A stretch of 64,000 nt of DNA, from contig CM067592.1 in NCBI GenBank assembly GCA_034336665.1, positions 39,063,889 to 39,127,888 of the forward strand, written 5' to 3'. A program made the position numbers and the translations under genes. Below are positions 12,160 through 26,610 of the stretch, piece by piece. Source of the stretch: Luscinia megarhynchos. Taxonomy: Eukaryota > Chordata > Aves > Passeriformes > Turdidae. The notes beneath the pieces were generated by a model. It had not been told where the DNA came from. It worked only from the letters and a program-made list of their open reading frames with translations, and made no database searches. Position 1 is the stretch's first letter. Every line of letters begins with the position of its first letter.

Positions 12160-15100
12160 AAGGATCAGTATAGATAGTCCCAAACAGACAAATACGATTA
12201 CAATAGGAGATTCTTCACAAACAAAATACAGGTGATGGCATCCAGAATTACGAGGAAGAACACAAATACAAATTATGATGAAGAATGAACAGCAATACCT
12301 CTATTAAAGGCAGCAATTAAAGATATAAGGTTTCCTAGCACTTCTTGACCAAAATTTAACATATATTTTTTAATGATGTTTTACTGTATACCTCCTGAGG
12401 TCTGAAAGATGTGAAAAGAATCATTATTTCCAGAGAAAAAAAAATCTGATAATATACAAAAAGATTTGAGGCCTCTGCTCATATTGAAGATAAAAAGAGA
12501 ACCGTGCAAAAGATTGGGCTTGTGAGTTTGAACTTTACTGCATCTGTAACTACATCCTAAGGAACAGGAACACAATAAAATATTGAAGAATATAAAAGGA
12601 CACAACATGTGTTGTTCAAACACTTTTATATTTATGGTGAAATTAAAGAAAATACAAAAATGAGTTGAATAATTTCTTTTCAAGATTAAACTACTCATTA
12701 TCAAAGGGAATTATTTCTGTGAATAACATGCATTTTACCACCTACAACAACAACTTCACTTAAAATTATTATCTTGACCAGAACTGTACCAATTCCTAAA
12801 AGAGATGAAAATATTGATTCTGCTAAGGTCTGACTGAAAAAATCATAAAACAAATATCAAGAAAAGGGCATAAAATACAGTTAACTTTGAAAACACAGTG
12901 ACGCTATTATCACTGAGGACAGAAATCAAAATGTATAGTTGAAATAAGAAAAACTCTACTGTAGAACCTATAGTTAACAATACTTACCAATACTTTATAG
13001 TGACAGGAGTCTTAGGAATTAAATATAATGGAGTTAGTCCTTCAAAAACTCCTATAATACTTAAAGGATTTTAAGCCACAGATAAAACCCACATAAAATA
13101 CAAACTTCCTACATCTGTGATTCAGCAAGTAAGGCATACATTTAGGTCCTCACTACAACAAGAAAACCAGAACATTGACACCAAAATATGTTGTGTGACT
13201 AAAGAATACAGTCATCATGATTCCTTCTAAACCAATTCCCAATGTACAGAAAAGTGAAAGCAAATATTTAATATTTATCAGCAGGAAAGGGAGAGAGGCT
13301 AATCTCACCAAACTTTAGAATTTTTACATTCAAATTCAGCACCAACACACAATAAAGAGTTTTATAGGCAGGGGAAGGTGAAATGTGGCTCATTTCATCC
13401 TAAGCTAGACACCTATTGTCAGAGTAACCAGCCTTGGAAAAAACTACCCTCTCTACAAACTATTAAGGAAGTTTTGATAACTAATCATTTTTACATGTAT
13501 AGATACTATTATTTCACCTCAGTTGCTATAAAACTTTTACAGTGGATGGAACAATTGTTACAGCTGGAGGGTGACAGGAGTTTCAGAACTTTAAGATAAG
13601 CCATAGAGAAACAAAGATAATTCAAAACTAAATTCTGAAAAATAAAATAGAAAGTAGGAACTGAATTTGCAGACAAGACAAGTACCTTAAGTCTGCAAAA
13701 GTGGTTACAAAGTAAAAATCCTTATATCTAGTGAAGATTTCAACACAGAGCCCTCAGAACTGGACATCTTCCATTATTCTACTGCAGAGTAGTATTAAAC
13801 AAACCCCAGAAGTTACTTCTGGTAAGTGCCTTGTAACAGGTCAACGACTCAGTTAAAAATAGCAACACAGTAGATATAAAATTTGGATGTTCTTGCTTTA
13901 ATGAACTTGAGTATGTCATTTAAGAAGTCAGAGATAACAGTCAAAGAAAATCTATAAAATAAATAGGGATTTAAGAGTTTCACTCCAAGACTACATCTGT
14001 GTATTAGTTTAGAAAAGGGAAAATATATTCCCCTAGAAACAGAACTCCTAAATAAAGATACATAAAAAAGATCAATAGACTGCCCCGAATCTGAAATCTG
14101 ATGGTTTGCATCCTTGAATTATTCATTACTGCCTGCAAGCCATACCTTCAATCTTCATTGCAATCATTAAAATAATCATTTTTTATTAAGTTTTAGATGA
14201 TGGAATTGAAACACCATTTTTTAACTCTTATACATCTAACAATCCCCTTATCCAATGTCTGCATCAGCATTTACCTATTTTTCAGAACTTTCATTTGATA
14301 TTTTACTGGTGGCAATATACAAGAAATAACAATCTCCATCACTGTTTGCAATACCAATATGGGATTCCAAAAGAGCTGTCGTGAAGAGATCAAGCTGCCC
14401 TAACCCTCAGATATGTTTCGTCAGCCCGCCTTAAGATGAGCAAAGACAATATTGTAGCAACTTATGCTCAATTAACATTTGGAAAATGGATTGATTTTCT
14501 TACTCCCCACAGCCATATGTCTTAGAAACTCATTTATTTCTCTTTGTTATGAAAACACAATCTGTAGCAGAAGTATATAGCAAATTTTAAAAGCAGGATA
14601 ATTATGCAACAAGTAAAACACTGCATAAACTCATTATACCATGGATGGGTTTTGACAGTAAGAGTGACAAGAACATTTTGAATTAAAAGTCAACAAAATC
14701 AAAATGCATAAAATGAAATACATTTTAACATAATGTTTAACTGCAGCAAGAAATAAGTGTAGTCTAAGGCTTAGAAGAATTTAGAGATTAATCAGCTCTA
14801 TGCATGGAGAACAGAATTCACTTGACAGGATACAATAATGTAACACAAGTTCCAATATTCTTCCTCTAGTCCAAGCTGCCAATTACCGGGGATCAAGGAA
14901 AGATGCAACTTTTTTCTAAAACTATATAATCCACCTTTTCATGTAGATTTGGAAATAATCTTTTTGGTTTTGTACCCTTTGCTCTCATTTATATTCATGC
15001 AAAAATAAAGTGACGACCTTATTAATGGCTTATTAATTGTCATTATTATTTACAGAGCTAGTCAGAGATAAACAGATTACTTAAACTAGACTCTGAATTT

Positions 15101-15251
15101 GATGACCAAAACTTAAATATTGCTTAATGTTTTTAGTTTTTTTTAAAATAGACTGAGATTCGCTTGGTTATGATTTTCATTTATTTGTTTCATTTTATTC
15201 TTACAGTCAGTTTAAATGTTCTAGAAAAATTAAGCAGATGTTTTGTCTTGC
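12160..15251. other. Intron 3, no recognised feature
   Basis: AT-rich sequence. No frame matching the expected CNTNAP exon 4 (an FPGN-type start after the tryptophan codon) was found here or further left. Confidence 0.55.
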
Positions 15252-15330
15252 TTTGCTTTGCTTGCTTTTGTTTTGTTTTGTTTTGTTTTGTTTTGTTTTG
15301 TTTTGTTTTGTTTTGTTTTGTTTTGTTTTT
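15252..15330 (+). repeat. (TTTTG)n microsatellite
   Basis: About 13 perfect TTTTG units run from 15266 to 15330, preceded by CTTTG variants. It lies about 350 bp downstream of exon 3 in the gene's sense, where it reads (CAAAA)n. Confidence 0.97.
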
Positions 15331-15652
15331 CAACCATAACTAAAAGCTAAGTTTAATGCACTGGGATCAATGGTTTTGGGAAAAAAAATTTGCCACACAT
15401 AACAAGACAAAAGAGATTTTGTAGTGCATTTTTAATCCTCAGAATAATTCCTTGTGTCTTAATAGAGTACTGCTATAGCTAGATTTTTGATGTTTGTTTG
15501 CTTTTTACTTGTCTTTCATCTTTTCAAGAGCTAAATCACTTTGTATGTTTCATTATCTAAACACTTTTAGTGTAGTTCTTTATACTCTACAGCTTTGCTT
15601 AGATCTGCAACAATGTGCAGTAAGTTGCCTTTAAGTCTTTTGCAGAAACTTA

Positions 15653-15871
<219 letters not shown>

Positions 15872-15982
15872 TTAAAAAAAATGAAAAAGAGTGAAAAGTA
15901 TTCCTAAAAATAAGCAATTTAACACAAACTTTGTATGCAAAAATAAAATTAAGCAACATTATCTAATGAAAAATATTCTTCT

Positions 15983-16058
15983 CCAATGCAGGGTTTTCCA
16001 ACTAGCAGATTGTTAGAAGTCCTTTCCAACTCAAGCCATTCACTGATTCTCTGATTCT
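15983..16058 (+). mobile_element. CR1 3' tail
   Basis: AGAAGTCCTTTCCAACTCAA followed by CACTGATTCTCTGATTCT is the CR1 3' end with its octamer-like terminus. Plus orientation, about 110 bp from exon 3. Confidence 0.65.
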
Positions 16059-16302
16059 AATTCAAGATATAGTTGCAGCAAAACTATTTTGGTATTATTT
16101 ACCAAGTATTCTGAAAATGTATGCTAGATTACTAGATATTTGTAACCAAATACAATTATTATAAATTATTAGGAATTCACACTCTTTTCTCTGTCTCAAA
16201 GTTCTACAGCAAATTTTACAGAGTAATTTTTACCAACTAGACTCAAGTAAAAAAATCTGAATTTTGTCTTTTTGTTTTATGCATCTCAATTTCATTTTGT
16301 GT

Positions 16303-16358
16303 AGACTAGAAAAACTCCAGAGGTCCTGTCTAAACTCAACGATTCTGTATGATTCTGT
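16303..16358 (+). mobile_element. CR1 3' tail
   Basis: AGACTAGAAAAACTCCAGAG, GGTCCTGTCTAAACTCAACG and a GATTCTGTATGATTCTG end are the CR1 3' terminus. The wording resembles the copy ending at 7797, so both may be one subfamily. Confidence 0.65.
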
Positions 16359-19300
16359 TCTGCGAGGCCTGGATATATAAATTTGCATATGAAGCAATAA
16401 AGTACAGTTACATGACAGATGTGCACATGCTCCTTAAACTGACCAAGAAATTTGTAAGTAAAATTATGAGAGAGTACGAGGTATACACATGCAGTTTCAG
16501 CCTCAGGCACACCTGTCTGCAAAGAAACAATCCTGGCCAAAACATAGAGCTATACTTCCAGTATTTTAAGTAATCAGAAATATATTAAAGCGAAGAAGTC
16601 ATATAAATTCAGTGTTTGCTCCTTTGTTTGTTTCTATTTACTCAGATCATGCTAGTTTTCCTGTAAAGCTGGGTGGAAAATGTCAAGGATAGGTATCAAA
16701 CAATGCCATAAGGAAAAGCATTGGTTTACAGAACTACATTGCAAAAGATGCAAGTATTCAGACACAGCGTCTGGTGAGTTTTATCAGAGAATGATGTGAT
16801 GATGTGATGAAAATTTTTAAATACCCATTATTTAAGGACAGATTTAGATCTAACTCTGAAAGACACAATGTAAGAGGTACCTTGAAAAGTTCTTAAAGCA
16901 TGCATGCACAGAACCAGAACAGATATATCTAGCTTCCACAACAATCAGTTAGCTACAATCCAATTTTATGGTTGTATGGGCTTCAAGATTTATAAAAATT
17001 CATAGCTAATACTACATGTTGCTTAATTCTGTTTGGAGTCATAAGTCAAGTTCTTAACATTATCTTCTCTAAGAAAGAAAAAGAAAAAAGAATTTTTACT
17101 TAGAGATGTAAAATTGTTGCTTAAATATAAAATGGTGAGAAATCATATAGGTATTCATAAATCACAAAAAGTGCGGTCCATTGTACAGAGCCAAGCAGAA
17201 AGAACTGAAAGAAAAACATAAAGTCCCATATTCCTTTGTCCACCATTTATCAGCTAATTATAATGTAACAGAATTAAAACTATGGGATTAAATACAGTGT
17301 ATATTTTCCCCCTCTATCTAAATCAGTATTTAGAATTTTATGTAAATATGTGATTTCAGTGGCTGCATTTCAAGCAGATTCCAAAGCCTTTCCTTATAAC
17401 CACATAGTTTCATCTTTAGTGGCTGTGCAGAACAGTGTGGCAGCATCAAATAAGAAAACTGTGAATATTTGGCACGGGAGGTTAAACAAGGGTCCTAGCA
17501 CCCATAGGCAGAGCAGTCCACATTCTCATCATACACTGTACCTGTGTCACATACCACACAAAACTTAATTGCTAACTTCCAAAACTCAGTTTATGCATGA
17601 AAACTTAGAGACACAGAAACATTCTGAAGTGCTGTGTGATCCAAAGCCTTCCTAGAATCATGTGTCACTGTGCTGTTTGGTGACATTTTTGAATTTTCCA
17701 CTTGAAAGGCAGGGTTAAATTGTAGTCAACAGGAGTAGTCTGTGCTAAGTTCATAATTTGTAACTTCCTTCCGAGACAAACATCTTCACTTGATGCAGAA
17801 CTTTATTCAAAATGAGGTAATGGAAGTTAGGACATCAATAAAATGCCTGAAAAGCAGTCTGTTATGGCAGTACTACTTGGTGCTAGACTGAGATAAGTAC
17901 TCCTGTCCTTAGTACCATGTTTCACAGAAATTTTTGCAAGGCACGTCACCATATAGTCTATACACCATTATCATGCTGTACCACATCCAGAAAAGAAAGA
18001 AGAGAAAGAGACACAGATACACAGTGTTCTAAAGTCAGGGCTATTTGATTTGAGTAAAAATGCAGTCACAGAAGTCATCTATTAGCCCTGTGTTGACCAA
18101 TGCAACATAAGGCCCACAAAGAATAACCACCGAGCAGAAACAGCATGATAACTCCAACAGCCTGTATTAAACCACAGCCTGGACCACCAGGCAGCAGCTG
18201 CAACACTTTTCCTGAAACACCACGACACTGGTTCATGTGATGCTTTCATCTGTCAAAGGCTCTTCATGAACTCTCCTGCCTGACTGTCCAGCAGCCAGGT
18301 GTCCTGCCAGCATCTGACTGCTGCCTGAAACATCACAGATATGAAATGTTCCCCAGTCCTGCAGGAAATGCTAGTAGAGCACGCCAGCTTCTCACCCAGC
18401 ACTCCTTACAGCGTGTCCTGCCCTTGCTGCAAGGTTAATGGGTGTACCAAGCCATAGTCACTTTTGGCTGTAGCATACATCTGGGCATGGTGATGCACAG
18501 AAGTTGGCTGCATAGCAGATGTCAAAAGGATCTTGTTTGTTGCATTTCATGCTGCATGGTGTGGATGTTTCTGGGAAGATCTGGAGTGGTCTTAAACAGC
18601 TCCTCACAGGGATGCAGATACCATGTATATTAAACAAGGCTGTGCTAAAATGTATGAACACACAGGGATAGACTAAGATTTACAGGAACATAATTTTTTC
18701 ATCTCTAAACTTCTTGAATTATTGGCTTTGAAGTCTTCACCTTTTTTCTCTATCTTTTTTGTCGGTGTCTTTTATGTAAAGCATATGTTTTCTTCAATAA
18801 CATCTGAATATATGTTCTAAATTGACTGATTAAACATCTTTTATTGAGAACCAACAGCAAATCAGACAAATAATTTTCAAAGGGAAGAAAACCTGTATGT
18901 AGAGGTCCCTTTTTTGAACTTTGTCTCAGGGGGTGTTTAAGACTTTCCGTTTTCCACTGTCTCATGCCAATATTGAAATTATTTGTAGGCAACATACCAA
19001 AAATCTACATTCAAGCTGTCCAAGCATGCAAGATTCATGCTTTCTTTTAAAAATCCCAAGTATTACAAAGTTTCTTTTTATGAAGAACGTGCTGACTTGA
19101 AGTTAAATACACAGATAATACATAAAATCTTTTCATTTAACTTCCTATTCCTATTATATTATTTAAATGCCAGTGCTTGTAAAATGTTTGTACACATGAT
19201 ATAATTTTATACAGTACATTAGTTTACTGAACACATTTAGCAGTACTTTTTCTGCAGTACTAACTCCTTAACTCATGAAACTCTGTCTTTAATTTCCATT

Positions 19301-21859
19301 TTAGTAAGAAATAGCCAGCTTTACTTGATGGCTTATAAGTAAATGGAGGATCTATGATGATCTACGGGAGAAATAAATCAAGGTTTAGAGTTTCCATCAA
19401 TCACTTATACATACTAATTGATAAATAGCCTCCTTCATTTTATGTAATATTCATCAATAAATTGATTATTAAATGATTGAAAAAATTCCTAAGCTTTTGG
19501 TATTTTTAATGCATTAAAATTGATTAATTAGTCCTAGATTTAAAATCTAAGCAATCATGCATCTTTCATATTTCAAATTTTCCCTGTGAAATTCTATTAT
19601 TCTTGATTTCTGTTTCTACAGCATTATAACATTTATTTTCAAGTCAGCCAAGTGAAATACTTTCCTCACACATTCACTCCAAGCAATGCACAGTGCTCTT
19701 CTGTGGGAGTTATATAAGGTGGAGTCATTCACTAGTTCAGTCAACACTACAACTGACAAACTATAAACAAGACTGCAGCCTGTAATCTATCCTGTATTTA
19801 TGCACTAAACTTCTAGCACAAGACTTGCTTTCCTTCAGATACCCAGTATTTCTAGAATTAAATTTTTATGCTCTTCTCTCTCTTACATGTAGTTTAAATT
19901 TTATGATATTACCTTTCTCGCTTTTGGAGTTTAAATATCCCCTGACCTCTCCCATGACCATCAATAAAAACAAATCACAACCCTGAATGGGTATTATTAC
20001 ACTACCCCAATTCCTGTCTGCTAGGATATGTATTTAAAGAGCTTTTAGTTTCGTATTTCTTTAGGTTCACTGAGGTGACAATATCATAATCACTAACACT
20101 GAAAATAGAAAAAAAGTCAGCAAAGTTAGCAAATAGCTAACAAGAGAACAAAACTAGAAATGACTGAAGATAAGGTCCAAAAACTCACATCCAGGGCAGA
20201 AAATACCTGAGTATTGCTACAGTGAACTTGGACTGCTGTATCAGGTTAAAAATAGCAGAAAATTAATTTGATGATGCTTACACTTTCCAAGCTTGCCCTG
20301 TGTAGTTATCAGGATGCCAGGCTACTTTAGCTTAATTTTAAAAACTCTGAACTACACAGAATAGAAACTGATTTAAAGATTATCCCTTAATGTGAACAGC
20401 ACCCCACTTTTTTCTTATCTGGCTCTATGACTACAAATGCTTATACTGTCATATAAACCACAGAACAGTTCATGCTCATAGATGCCTTGACATCTGCATC
20501 TTCACGTGCAGTTCATTAGACCTTTTAGCCAACACCAGCACTTATATCACTCTTAAATTCTGTATGTTTTTTTCATATTTATTTGCAATAACTGTATTAG
20601 CAAAAGTTCAATTTAAAACTAACGTATATCAGAAAGGATGCTTTCCTTTGATTAATCAAACTGTGTATTTCCCATATGGATCGTTTAACAGAAGCTGATT
20701 TTAATTTCAAGTCAATAGAGTTGCAGCAGGGATGAATTTGCCTTCACTTATTACAAAGTAGATTTTCTGCATTCAAGTAATTGACAACTTTGAGTCTTCT
20801 AAGGCTTATGTGAAATGAAAAATTAACTGGTTTACAGCATTCAAAACCCCTAAAATATCAAAATATGACACTGTTTCATTTCTTAAGCTGAACGGCATCC
20901 TTTTTCACAAACTGAGAATTAAAAATCCTGGTGCATACTTATATAAACAGTCCACGGGTTTTTCTTTAATATTGGCAGATAATGGAGGTAAGGAGTGGGG
21001 GGCAATATCTGATAAATGGTGTTGATGCATTGCTAGCAGGTGACAATCCTCTTGACCTTTTAAAAAAAACATGTGCTGCTGTGATAAACCCCTTGTCTTT
21101 TACATTTTAGTTGTCTTATGTTTGAATGAGGCAATTCAAGACATAGGGCTCACGCAATTAGAAATTCCCATTTATATTCTAGAAAAATGCACGAAAAGTA
21201 ACTATCAAGAAGAACCTAAATAGCCAGATGTAAAAGAGCATAAATCAAAACTTGGCCCATTTTTCAGAAAGGCCGTGTGAAAGCTATCAATGCTGTTCTG
21301 AGCCATAATTCAATGATAAAAGACATGGACAAAAGCCTCAAAATTTGAAACCAGAGATAAACTGTGTCAAGTAAACCCAAGAAGAGATGAGGGACCTTGA
21401 GCTATGAATAAGAAATACAAGATACAGATATTTTTTTTTTTTCACAGAGATTGAAGAAGCCTGAAAAGGACAGATAGATCAGAACCCAGTTCTGCATTTA
21501 CTGCTTCGCATATAAAATTTCAAAATTTCATAATAATTTTCAACCACATTTTTGATAGCTGTTCATCTTTTGCCTTTGATATGTAGTGGGATGCTCTTCC
21601 TAAGTGGAGATAAAGCAGCCTGGAATTTACCATAATTGAAAAGTTATTGATTATAGATAGAGAGGAGGCGTTGCACTCTTTCTGTGGTAAAGAACACTGA
21701 GTCCAGCCTGATGCATCAATCCAAAGCTAAATATTCTGAGGATGTGAAGAACAACATTTCCCTACAGAAACTCATACCAGTGAGGATGCAGCATACAGAC
21801 ATCCTAATAAAGGAACCAAAAAGTGATAATAGTCATAATTTATCTTAAGGTGCTCAGCT
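16359..21859. other. Intron 2, mostly featureless
   Basis: AT-rich. The stretch 18120-18620 is richer in GC and CA/TG and may be an unrecognised old repeat. No exon or RNA gene was recognised. Confidence 0.5.
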
Positions 21860-22339
21860 AAAGGCTGCTGGGCTGACACAGCTGGCCTAGAAATATTTAT
21901 TTGACAGTCAATTACTTTCTACTGTGAAAGCCCAGTCCCTCTTCTTACAGCAGGGACTTGCAACACACTCCTAGGAGTGCATGTGGAGATTCCTCCCTTA
22001 AGTGGGGATGCTCATCAGGGTTACTCCTTGAGGTTGATTTAAAGAGTTGCCCAGGGTCATTGGTATGGTCGAGTAACATAAATCTCATGTTAATAATTAT
22101 TTTGCTAGTCTTAATGTAATTACTTCAGTACTGCTTTAAAAAAATAACACACTATAATAGTAGTTATAAATATACTGTGCAGGAACTAACTCTGATTGAA
22201 GTTTTTTAGTCTAATCATTATCATCATCAGTTTTAAAAAATAATATACTTATTATTTGCATAAAGGTAATTGGTTTGCTATCCTTAATCCTGTTGGAGAA
22301 AGTTACATAAAGGCTGAATTACACCTAGACAAACCATGA
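21860..22339 (+). mobile_element. Possible LTR-derived sequence upstream of the 22.3-kb LTR
   Basis: GGATGCTCATCAGGGTTACTCC and GAGTTGCCCAGGGTCATTGG look like passerine LTR text, and the composition departs from the surrounding AT-rich DNA. No ends could be defined. It may belong to the following LTR. Confidence 0.35.
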
Positions 22340-22905
22340 GACTGTGCTAGGTTACAACGTAAAGATGTGCCCAAAAGTATGTATTCTACCACCATCTGCT
22401 GAAATCAGGTGGGGCAGTGATTTTTACCTCTGTGGGAGGTATCTTCTGCTAATGGGTCATCTGTTAAAAAACAGGTGGGGCAATATTCTTTATCTTTCCC
22501 AGAACCCATCCTTCCTCCAGGAAGATATGTTCTGTTAATGGGCCTTTGAGCCCCAGTGCATGACTGATAAAATTAAGTCTACCCATTGGGAGATGCTCCA
22601 GCCACGGGGAAGAGCCAAGCCTTTCCTACCTAGAGAAAAACTGAGATTTGGAGCACTAAGGCAGCCTTTACCCACTGGTTTCCAGAGGATAAGAGCTACC
22701 AGACTGTTCTACAGGATCACTTCTTCAACAAGACCACTTCATCTGGATTCTACCACCGCCCTTACTAGCAGGGTGTCAAGTTGTATTCCAACTCTGTCAG
22801 CGGTTTTTCTTTTGTATATGTACATGTATTTTATTTTTCTATTTTTTTCCTATTAAATTTCTGACTTGGGGTCTCTCACTGGTTTTACTTTCAAACCATT
22901 ACAGG
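22340..22905 (+). mobile_element. Passerine-type LTR
   Basis: The block has the repeated phrase CAGGTGGGGCA (22408, 22472), TAATGGGTCATCTGTTAA, a CAGGGTGTCAAGTTGTATTC segment, an ATTAAA poly(A)-like signal near 22852 and a terminal ACA near 22905. I recognise this layout from songbird ERV LTRs. A 98-codon open frame within it is incidental. No internal retroviral genes adjoin it. Confidence 0.6.
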
Positions 22906-23226
22906 GACCAGGATGGATCCTGCCTCACCTAAGAAGGAGTTTACAGAGCAAAGTGTTTCTTTCTGAACTTTCTAACTTCCCCCAGACAAATTTTATTTGA
23001 AGCTTCCATTCTATTGTTTCCTATGAGATTATTATCAGGACTAAAAAGCTTTTCTCATAGACACATCTTACCTATATGTAAAATTATAATACAAAATAAC
23101 CAATCTTAACACCTACCAAACCAAAAGAGCATTCAGTGCAGGAAAACTCAGGTCTTCAAAAAGAGTTGTTGTTGCCTGACAAAAGACCAATGTCTAACTG
23201 GTCACAAACTGTACAGCCTTGGAAAC

Positions 23227-23360
23227 AGAATCACAGAATATTCCAAATTGGATGCAACTCACAAGGATCATCTAGTCCACCTTTCGAGTGAATGGTCCAT
23301 AAATGGATCAAACTTGCTTCCTTGTTGTTATTAGCATCATGCTCTAACCAGCTGGTGTTT
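23227..23360 (-). mobile_element. CR1 3' end
   Basis: AGAATCACAGAATATTCCAA and GATCATCTAGTCCACC are the reverse complement of the CR1 3' terminus. The minus-oriented copy is truncated within about 130 bp. Confidence 0.65.
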
Positions 23361-26300
23361 TCATCTCCACAGCCTCCTCTCCTGATTTTAAGATTTTCAA
23401 GTTAGGAGGATATAGTGCATTCAGCCAAAGTGTAAGATCAGAGAAATACCTCTTCAAAGATTACTAAAACAAGGGCTTTGAATAGTTGGGGAATCTTAAG
23501 ACTTCTAGTACTCAGTTACATTCTGCATGAAAGAGACATTACTGATTTGGAGGAGACTAAAAGCAGGTGTGACCTGTATAAAAAGACTCCATGGCTGTCC
23601 TTCAGGACAGTGTCATGGTTTAGTATCCTTCCGTAAGTGGATTTCATAGAAATCATTCAATGACTTCACAATTTTCCTTCTATTTTAGGATGGTTTAAAT
23701 AATATATGTATCTAGAGAATCAAGTATTATCTGAAGCTGTCCTAACCACTAAGATGGACTGATGAAAACTAAGAAACACATAATCCAACTTCATGTATAG
23801 TTTCTTAGCTGTTTTCTGGTCTTGTCTTCTGATGTTACAAACTGACAGATATTGGTTAAGCTCAATATAAAAAAAAAAAAGTAAAGAAACAGAATGGAAT
23901 CTTGGATATATTTCAAGGAATCAAAAACAAGATTTCCCCCTCAAATAACTCTTTCAAATTATGTCTTCTTTTTTGGAAAACAGCACTTATCTCTGTATAT
24001 TACAACAAAACCAAATCTGTTGCATTATATAAACTCCGAAGGTCTTCAGTACTACCCCTTCCTTCTGAACATACAAGCCATCATTTTCTGGATTGTTAGG
24101 GAAGCTCCTGGCCAGGTTACAGAAAATACTGTGAGAGAATAACTAAGAGACACATTTTTGATGGCCTAATATCAGAACTCCTCATTTACAGGAATGAGAT
24201 GTATCGTTTGAATAAAGACTGAAAAGTTCCATGAATGGAATCCGATTCTGAAACCTATATGTTACTTTTGCTGTTAAGAAATGGAGAAGTCTTGCCTCTT
24301 GAAATCTGAAGAATGAGATGAAATTATTTAAGTAATTTCCAGAAAGAGGTATGGACATAACGAGTATGTTTTGGCTTATCCATGTAGTGAAGTTATGTTT
24401 TGTAAGGAGTATTTCACAAGTGGCATGCAGAGCTTTGTCAACAGAAATCAAAACTACTAAAAATTTCAGCTACTTTTGAGGGAGAGCATAAAAAGAGAAA
24501 CATTAATGCTTCAGTCAGACAGAACATTCTAAGGGAACTGGGTGTAGCGGCTACTTCAGTGGCCTCAAAGGTAGAATAAGCTTAATTTTGTAGGAAGGTC
24601 TAACCTTATTTTAAGATATTCTAAGACTGAATATCAATTAAGAAAACATGTACGATCTTAGAAGAGAAGGAGCAATTGCACTTATTTTTTCAACTGTCAG
24701 AATATTTAATATTTAAGGAACTTAACTTTTAAAATTGTGACAGGTATTATAAAATGAATATTAGGTTTTAATAATAATCTGTGACAAGTAGTAGTTACTA
24801 TGCCAAGAGGAGTTTCAAAGGCGTTTTGAATTTGAATCAGTGCAACACAAAGGCACTAGGAAATGGTATTAATAGTGACAAAGTTTGATCTACTTTGCAT
24901 CATTCAAACAGAAGAAGGTAGATAACTTTATTTCACTCCCCCTTCTGTATTAACAGTAAATTAGGTAAGTAAGGGCATCAGTGAGTCCCATTTTATATTT
25001 CTTCAGAAAGCCCTGAAGATATTTCTCCTTAATTAATCATTATGTATATATATCAAGGGAGATAGTTTGATAAACTGACGTAGTTTATCAAAAGGAAAAT
25101 ATACTGCAATGGTTCAAAGACCTATCAAAGCCACTATTTTGCTCAGAGTTTTCATCACCAGTGTACCACAGTGCTATGAACCAGTGCCCTACAGTAGGTA
25201 ACATCTTTTGTGTGCACTGGAAAGCCTGAATAAAAATTTTTATATACATTATATAGGTAATGAATAATTGTGTAGAGTATTGTGAAGATAGCTAATTGTG
25301 TAGGATATAATCTGAGCCCCTCTAAGCCACTTCTCCACTATACCAAAAAGGTGTTCCTTTAGTAAAAAAAAAATAAAAGTCATTCCAAGAAATTTATGCT
25401 GAAGGAAAGTTCTTGTTCTCCATAAAGTTTCTTAGGTTTTGAAAACTTAAGTTTCTTTTAAGTTTCTTCTTTGGAAATGTGCCAGTTCATTGCAAGACTT
25501 ACATCATTCTTGGCTATTACCATCCACTTTTACTTGATTAGCAAACTAGGAATTTCACATATTTTCACATTTTCACAGTTGTACCCCTTTTGGCAATATT
25601 CTGGCAATAATCCAAGATGGAAAGTAAAGCAGAACATTTAATCGGGGAAATTGTCTCCTCCTTAGGAGAATGCATTCTTGCAATAGTGCTATTCTCTTCC
25701 CTATGTCTAGTCTCTGGTCATATTCAGGTTCAGGATGCTGTATTAGTAAATTCTGCTGTGCATGAAGTTTGGTTCCCTACTTCCAATATTTAACCCTCTC
25801 TCTCTTTTTCTCCATCAGTGAAGTGAGGATAACTTATATCTCATCACTGTAAATTTTACCTGAGACACTTATTTTGCTCATAGATGATGCACAGAAAATT
25901 TCATGGGGAAAACAAAAATAAGGAAATCTCACTGTCACCATCTTTCACTACACCAGAATTTAAGCAGCACTCTCACTTAAATTTCTGTATTGATGTAATT
26001 TCTTGCATATACAGTATTATATCAGGAAATATAAACTAACTATGTGGAAATGGAAAATATGTATTTATTGTATAAATACTTGTTAAAAACCCCCATAGAT
26101 AGCTCAAATACACCGTCCATCAGTTTTATAAAGTTATACAACTTCTTTCAAGCTAATAAATTTTTACATGTTATTTACAGAGCAGTTGCTTTCACTGAGA
26201 CACTTGTATTTGTTTCCCTCGCTCAGTGGTCTTGCCCAACATGTTACACTCCTGTCTTGTAATTTAAAGCTAGTAGTGATAATTAGCCACAGCTTTCATG

Positions 26301-26378
26301 GACAAAAATATTTTTATATTGAGAAACATTTTTTTATAGTTAAACATCTGCAATTAATTCACTTGTAAACATTTTGTA
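23361..26378. other. Intron 2, no recognised feature
   Basis: AT-rich sequence. A small hairpin with 11-bp arms (TTTGATAAACT) lies at 25066-25092. Confidence 0.55.
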
Positions 26379-26429
26379 TTTTCTTTCTTTTTCTTTCTTT
26401 CTTTCTCTCTTTTCTTTCTTTCTCTCTTT

Positions 26430-26493
<64 letters not shown>

Positions 26494-26610
26494 TCCTTTT
26501 CTTCTTTTCTTTTCTTTTCTTTTCTTTTCTTTTCTTTTCTTTTCTTTTCTTTTCTTTTCTTTTCTTTTTCTTTTCTTTTCTTTTTCTTTTTTTTTCTTTT
26601 TTTCTTTCTT
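26379..26610 (+). repeat. 232-bp uninterrupted polypyrimidine tract, (TTTC)n then (TTTTC)n
   Basis: Every base is C or T. The first part is mainly TTTC with short TCTC interruptions; the second is TTTTC and longer T runs. Open frames on both strands here (Phe/Ser/Leu-rich on plus, Lys/Arg/Glu-rich on minus) are consequences of the repeat. Confidence 0.97.

Noticed and set aside
22560..22856. 98-codon frame as a small gene
   Set aside because: It lies wholly within LTR sequence and resembles no known protein.
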